Assembly: GCA_009699025.1 (NCBI GenBank)
Contig: WLOZ01000074.1
Span: 1-7,773 of the forward strand
DNA length: 7,773 bases
Reading direction: 5' to 3'
Source of the DNA: Actinomycetota bacterium
Lineage (GTDB): Bacteria > Actinomycetota > Actinomycetes > S36-B12 > CAIYMF01
Numbering within the stretch: the stretch's first letter is position 1; each line of letters opens with the position of its first letter. The notes under the pieces are model-generated. The model had not been told where the DNA came from. It saw nothing but the letters and a program-made list of their open reading frames with translations, and did not search any database. Shown piece after piece: positions 5,343-7,773 of the stretch. The position numbers were made by a program, and so were the translations under genes.

Positions 5343-6399
5343 TCGCTCAGCAGAGGCTCTCAGCCGGCTGGCCGAAGAATGGCCCATCACGTCCAAGTCT
5401 CGGGATGTCGACTCCACCCCCGCCCAGATCGATAGCGGGCTGTGGGCCCTGAAGCTTCCCCTTCCACTGGAGGGCTTGCGCTATGTCGTGTGCTACGTGC
5501 GCGAGGTTCCCCAGGGAATCGTGCTGGTCGATGCTGGTTGGAACACCCCCCAAAGTTGGGCGTCTCTCGAGAACGGACTTGCGCAGATTGGTTACGGCGT
5601 TCGTGACGTGCAAGCGGTGGTGGTGACGCATGCCCATCCGGATCACCTGGGTCTGGCTGGACCCATCCGGCAGGAATCCGGAGCACGAATCTGCCTCCAT
5701 GAGCGCGACGCACTCTTGGTTCCCACGTCAACCACACAGCTGGCGGATTTCCTGAGCAGCTACCGCCGCTTTCTCACCGAGTGCGGAGCTCCTCCAGATG
5801 AGGTGTTGGCTGTCACTGAGGACATGGTCGAGGCCGTGACCTACCTGGATATGCCCTCACCGGATCGACTGATGACAGACGGGGAAGTGTTGGTCGACAT
5901 TGACCCCTCCCTTCGGGTGATTGGCACCCCCGGTCATTCCCCTGGCCATATCTGCCTCTTCGATGAAAAGCGCCGTCATATTCTGACCGGCGACCACGTT
6001 CTTCCTCGCGTCACGCCCAACGTGTCTCGACGGCCAGGGCAGCCCCCCTATCCATTGGCTGCTTACCTCGCCTCGCTGCGACTGCTTCTCGGCCTTGAGG
6101 TCGATTGGGTGCTTCCAGCACACGAGTGGCCATTGCGTGATCTCGACGGCCGCGTCAACGCACTTCTCGAACACCATGACGCCCGCCTGATCGAGACCGC
6201 CACCACAGTTGCCGCAGATCCGGGCCTCACGACGTGGAGGGTTGCACAGCAACTTCCCTGGTCGCGACCATTCGACAGTCTCACGTCGGATATGAGGCGG
6301 GCCGCCGTGGGAGAGGCACTTGCTCACCTGGAGTGGCTCGAGATGAAGAAGGTCGTGCGAAGGACCACCGGTGCGCCGTGGACATGGCAGATGGTGTAG
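5329..6399 (+). CDS. Metallo-beta-lactamase-fold hydrolase with C-terminal helical/winged domain
   Basis: Zinc-dependent hydrolase of the glyoxalase II/LACTB2-like type. Counting from the GTG at 5329 (356 residues), the metal ligands are all present: 'HAHPDH' (101-106), His203 in 'GTPGHSPGH', Asp222 in 'TGDHVLP' and His265 in 'PAHEWP'. Residues from about 275 on ('LLEHHDARL' to 'AHLEWLEMKKVVRR') resemble the small C-terminal domain of LACTB2-like hydrolases. The family includes thioesterases and esterases; beside acyl-CoA enzymes, a thioesterase role is plausible but unproven. The start is uncertain: GTG at 5329 overlaps the regulator gene by 14 nt, and an in-frame ATG at 5296 would overlap it by 47 nt. 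Neither has a Shine-Dalgarno, so translation is probably coupled to that of the regulator. The recognisable domain begins after either start. A strong hairpin follows 10 nt after the TAG. Confidence 0.92.
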   Translation: MNAPNRSAEALSRLAEEWPITSKSRDVDSTPAQIDSGLWALKLPLPLEGLRYVVCYVREVPQGIVLVDAGWNTPQSWASLENGLAQIGYGVRDVQAVVVTHAHPDHLGLAGPIRQESGARICLHERDALLVPTSTTQLADFLSSYRRFLTECGAPPDEVLAVTEDMVEAVTYLDMPSPDRLMTDGEVLVDIDPSLRVIGTPGHSPGHICLFDEKRRHILTGDHVLPRVTPNVSRRPGQPPYPLAAYLASLRLLLGLEVDWVLPAHEWPLRDLDGRVNALLEHHDARLIETATTVAADPGLTTWRVAQQLPWSRPFDSLTSDMRRAAVGEALAHLEWLEMKKVVRRTTGAPWTWQMV

Positions 6400-6409
6400 C
6401 TCCATTCAC

Positions 6410-6453
6410 CGCAGTACCGTGGCCACACTGCTGAGTGTGGCTTCGGTACTGTG
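6410..6453 (+). terminator. Long hairpin terminator after the regulator-hydrolase operon
   Basis: Arms 6410-6429 and 6434-6453 pair over 20 positions around the 4-nt loop GCTG. The innermost eight pairs (GCCACACT / AGTGTGGC) are perfect. The only defects are a T-T mismatch (6420/6443) and two G-U wobbles (6421/6442 and 6411/6452). It starts 10 nt after the hydrolase stop codon. There is no following T-run, which is common for terminators in GC-rich actinomycetes. It lies just ahead of the next gene, so it may also act as an insulator or leader structure. Confidence 0.7.
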
Positions 6454-6485
6454 TACCATCTCAGGCGCTGAAGGGAGCGCGGCCA

Positions 6486-7773
6486 GTGGCCTCCGACGAC
6501 CGTGAAATCGACGACGCAGGTGCGCGCCTCGAGGCATCCGTCACCAGCTTGGCCAAGACGTTCGGCCTCACGCCCGACGAGCGAGACACACTCGTTCGTA
6601 TCGGTACGTGGCACGACGAGGTGCAAGACCTCATCTCTGTCTCACTCGGACAAGCCTTTCGTCGCGACTCCAGCGGCATCGATATCGACTACCTCACCGC
6701 CCAGTCGCCCGTGATCATCGAGACCATGCACAACGAGATGCTGCCTTATCGGGACCTGCTGGGCAGGTTGGGCCAGGCCGAGCTGACTGAGGCAGTGGTG
6801 GCGCTCTGCCTTGGCGGCGACGTCGACGAGCCGTCGGTTTTCGGCCTGCAGTTGCTCGTCGAGGCGATGTCACCGGTCGTACCCCACCGCGCCAGAGTTG
6901 CTGTTGAGTACCTGCGGGGGAGGGTGGCCGACCGAATGGGCTCGGGCCTCGACGCCGAGACAGCGTTCGAGCGCGCCTTGGCATTCGACCCGCAGTGGGT
7001 TCCGGCGCTGGAATGGCTCGCCGCACTGGCTAACGACCGCGGTGATGCCGACCGAGCGCTGAGTCTGCTCGACCGGGCCGGCGTCAGTCCCGACGATGGC
7101 TTGTATCGGATGCTCGTGAAGTACCGTCCGGGCAATGTGGTGTCGCTTCAGCGCAACGACCCCTGCTGGTGCGGCTCCGGCCGCAAACTCAAGCAGTGCC
7201 ATCGCGGCGCCGAGCCCCTGCCCCTCACGACGCGAGCATCGTGGCTCTGGCACAAGGCCATGGCTTTTGTGCAGGATGGCCCCTGGCGATCAGAGATCTT
7301 TGAGCTAGCCGCCGAGCGCAGCCGCTACGGCGGCGACCGCGAGATGTTCGAGGCCCTGTCAGATCCGCTGTTGCTCAGCGCGATGTTCATCGAGGGCGAA
7401 GTTCTAGACGAGTACGCCTACACGCGAGGGCCGCTCTTGCCGGCCGACGAGTTGGAGTTGCTGCGAAGTTGGAATGAGGTTGACCGAGGCCTCTATGAGG
7501 TTGAGGAAGTGCACCGTGACGAAGGCCTGCTCGTGCGCAACGTTCTCGATGGCGAGCGAGTGTTCGTGCCCGAGGTACTGGGATCTCGCGATTCGTACGT
7601 GGGCATGCTGTTCGTGTCGCTCGTTTTGCCCGTCGGCGACGCTACCTTCGGCTTCTTCGGTGGCATTGAACCGGTGAGCCTGCAGCACCGCGAGAGGGTG
7701 ATGCAACTCCTCGACAGCATGCCCGATCCGTTCGAGCTCGTGTCTGCGATGACCGATCGCTTCGCCCCGCCTC
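6486..7773 (+). CDS. SEC-C motif protein with a TPR-like segment (3' end cut by window edge)
   Basis: The frame is open from the GTG at 6486 to the window edge: 429 codons, no stop reached. A Shine-Dalgarno (AAGGGAG, 6471-6477) lies 8 nt upstream. Residues 227-239 read 'CWCGSGRKLKQCH', a perfect SEC-C zinc motif (C-x-C-x8-C-H: Cys227, Cys229, Cys238, His239), as in the SecA C-terminal tail. Before it, residues 156-205 look like a tetratricopeptide repeat ('AETAFERALAFDP', 'ALEWLAALANDRGDADRALSLLDRAG'). Residues 1-150 are acidic and mainly helical, and residues 240-429 have no family I can name. SEC-C-containing proteins of this sort are usually uncharacterised; the motif may bind zinc and protein or nucleic-acid partners. 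It sits after the hairpin terminator and has no evident tie to the catabolic genes. A cytoplasmic location is likely, as no signal peptide or membrane segment is visible. Confidence 0.88.
   Translation, partial: MASDDREIDDAGARLEASVTSLAKTFGLTPDERDTLVRIGTWHDEVQDLISVSLGQAFRRDSSGIDIDYLTAQSPVIIETMHNEMLPYRDLLGRLGQAELTEAVVALCLGGDVDEPSVFGLQLLVEAMSPVVPHRARVAVEYLRGRVADRMGSGLDAETAFERALAFDPQWVPALEWLAALANDRGDADRALSLLDRAGVSPDDGLYRMLVKYRPGNVVSLQRNDPCWCGSGRKLKQCHRGAEPLPLTTRASWLWHKAMAFVQDGPWRSEIFELAAERSRYGGDREMFEALSDPLLLSAMFIEGEVLDEYAYTRGPLLPADELELLRSWNEVDRGLYEVEEVHRDEGLLVRNVLDGERVFVPEVLGSRDSYVGMLFVSLVLPVGDATFGFFGGIEPVSLQHRERVMQLLDSMPDPFELVSAMTDRFAPP

Noticed and set aside
5857..6405. A 182-codon minus-strand open frame opposite the MBL hydrolase
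   Set aside because: No recognisable domain, and it lies antisense to the full set of MBL metal ligands.
6715..7253. Several minus-strand open frames opposite the SEC-C gene
   Set aside because: Arg/Pro/Ser-rich shadow products; the plus strand has a Shine-Dalgarno, a TPR-like segment and a perfect SEC-C motif.
1..7773. CRISPR arrays, tRNA or rRNA genes, insertion sequences, phage genes
   Set aside because: No regularly spaced repeats, cloverleaf sequences, transposase motifs or terminal inverted repeats were seen on either strand.

Overview
The window looks like chromosomal DNA from a GC-rich Gram-positive bacterium, most likely an actinomycete (Actinomycetota). The reasons are GC-rich codon third positions, frequent GTG starts, short AT-rich promoter gaps between tightly packed genes, and a secreted binding protein with a lipobox and an Ala/Ser-rich linker. 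The assignment is by style only; no marker gene fixes the genus.

Layout. Positions 1-876 (minus strand) carry most of a lipoprotein substrate-binding subunit of a ribose-type ABC importer, cut by the left edge. Upstream of it on the same strand lies an acyl-CoA dehydrogenase (967-2151). Only 29 bp separate that gene from a divergent single-chain CoA-transferase/acetyl-CoA hydrolase homologue (2181-3425). This gene runs tail to tail into a thiolase (3422-4582, minus), and the two stop codons overlap. After a 106 bp divergent gap come a GntR-family (FCD) regulator (4689-5342) and a metallo-beta-lactamase-fold hydrolase (5329-6399), overlapping and co-oriented. A strong hairpin (6410-6453) ends this unit. 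From 6486 to the right edge there is an unrelated SEC-C-motif protein, incomplete.

How the genes fit together. Positions 1-6399 read as part of a catabolic locus for an acid handled as a CoA thioester. The binding protein captures a ligand outside the cell, a CoA-transferase-like enzyme may act on CoA esters, the dehydrogenase introduces a double bond, the thiolase cleaves a 3-ketoacyl-CoA, the MBL hydrolase may hydrolyse a thioester or ester, and the GntR protein senses a pathway acid or CoA ester. No enoyl-CoA hydratase, 3-hydroxyacyl-CoA dehydrogenase, CoA ligase, permease or ABC ATPase lies inside the window, so the substrate cannot be named. Enzyme families are well supported; the pathway is inference.

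The most interesting points are: a 29 bp divergent promoter that appears to give two leaderless mRNAs; a CoA-transferase homologue that seems to have Gly where the family's catalytic Glu sits; a 13-bp imperfect palindrome found both at the regulator/thiolase promoter and in front of the binding-protein gene; and a sugar-type binding protein embedded among acyl-CoA genes. No clear example of a wholly new system (defence, mobile element, CRISPR, novel RNA) was seen.
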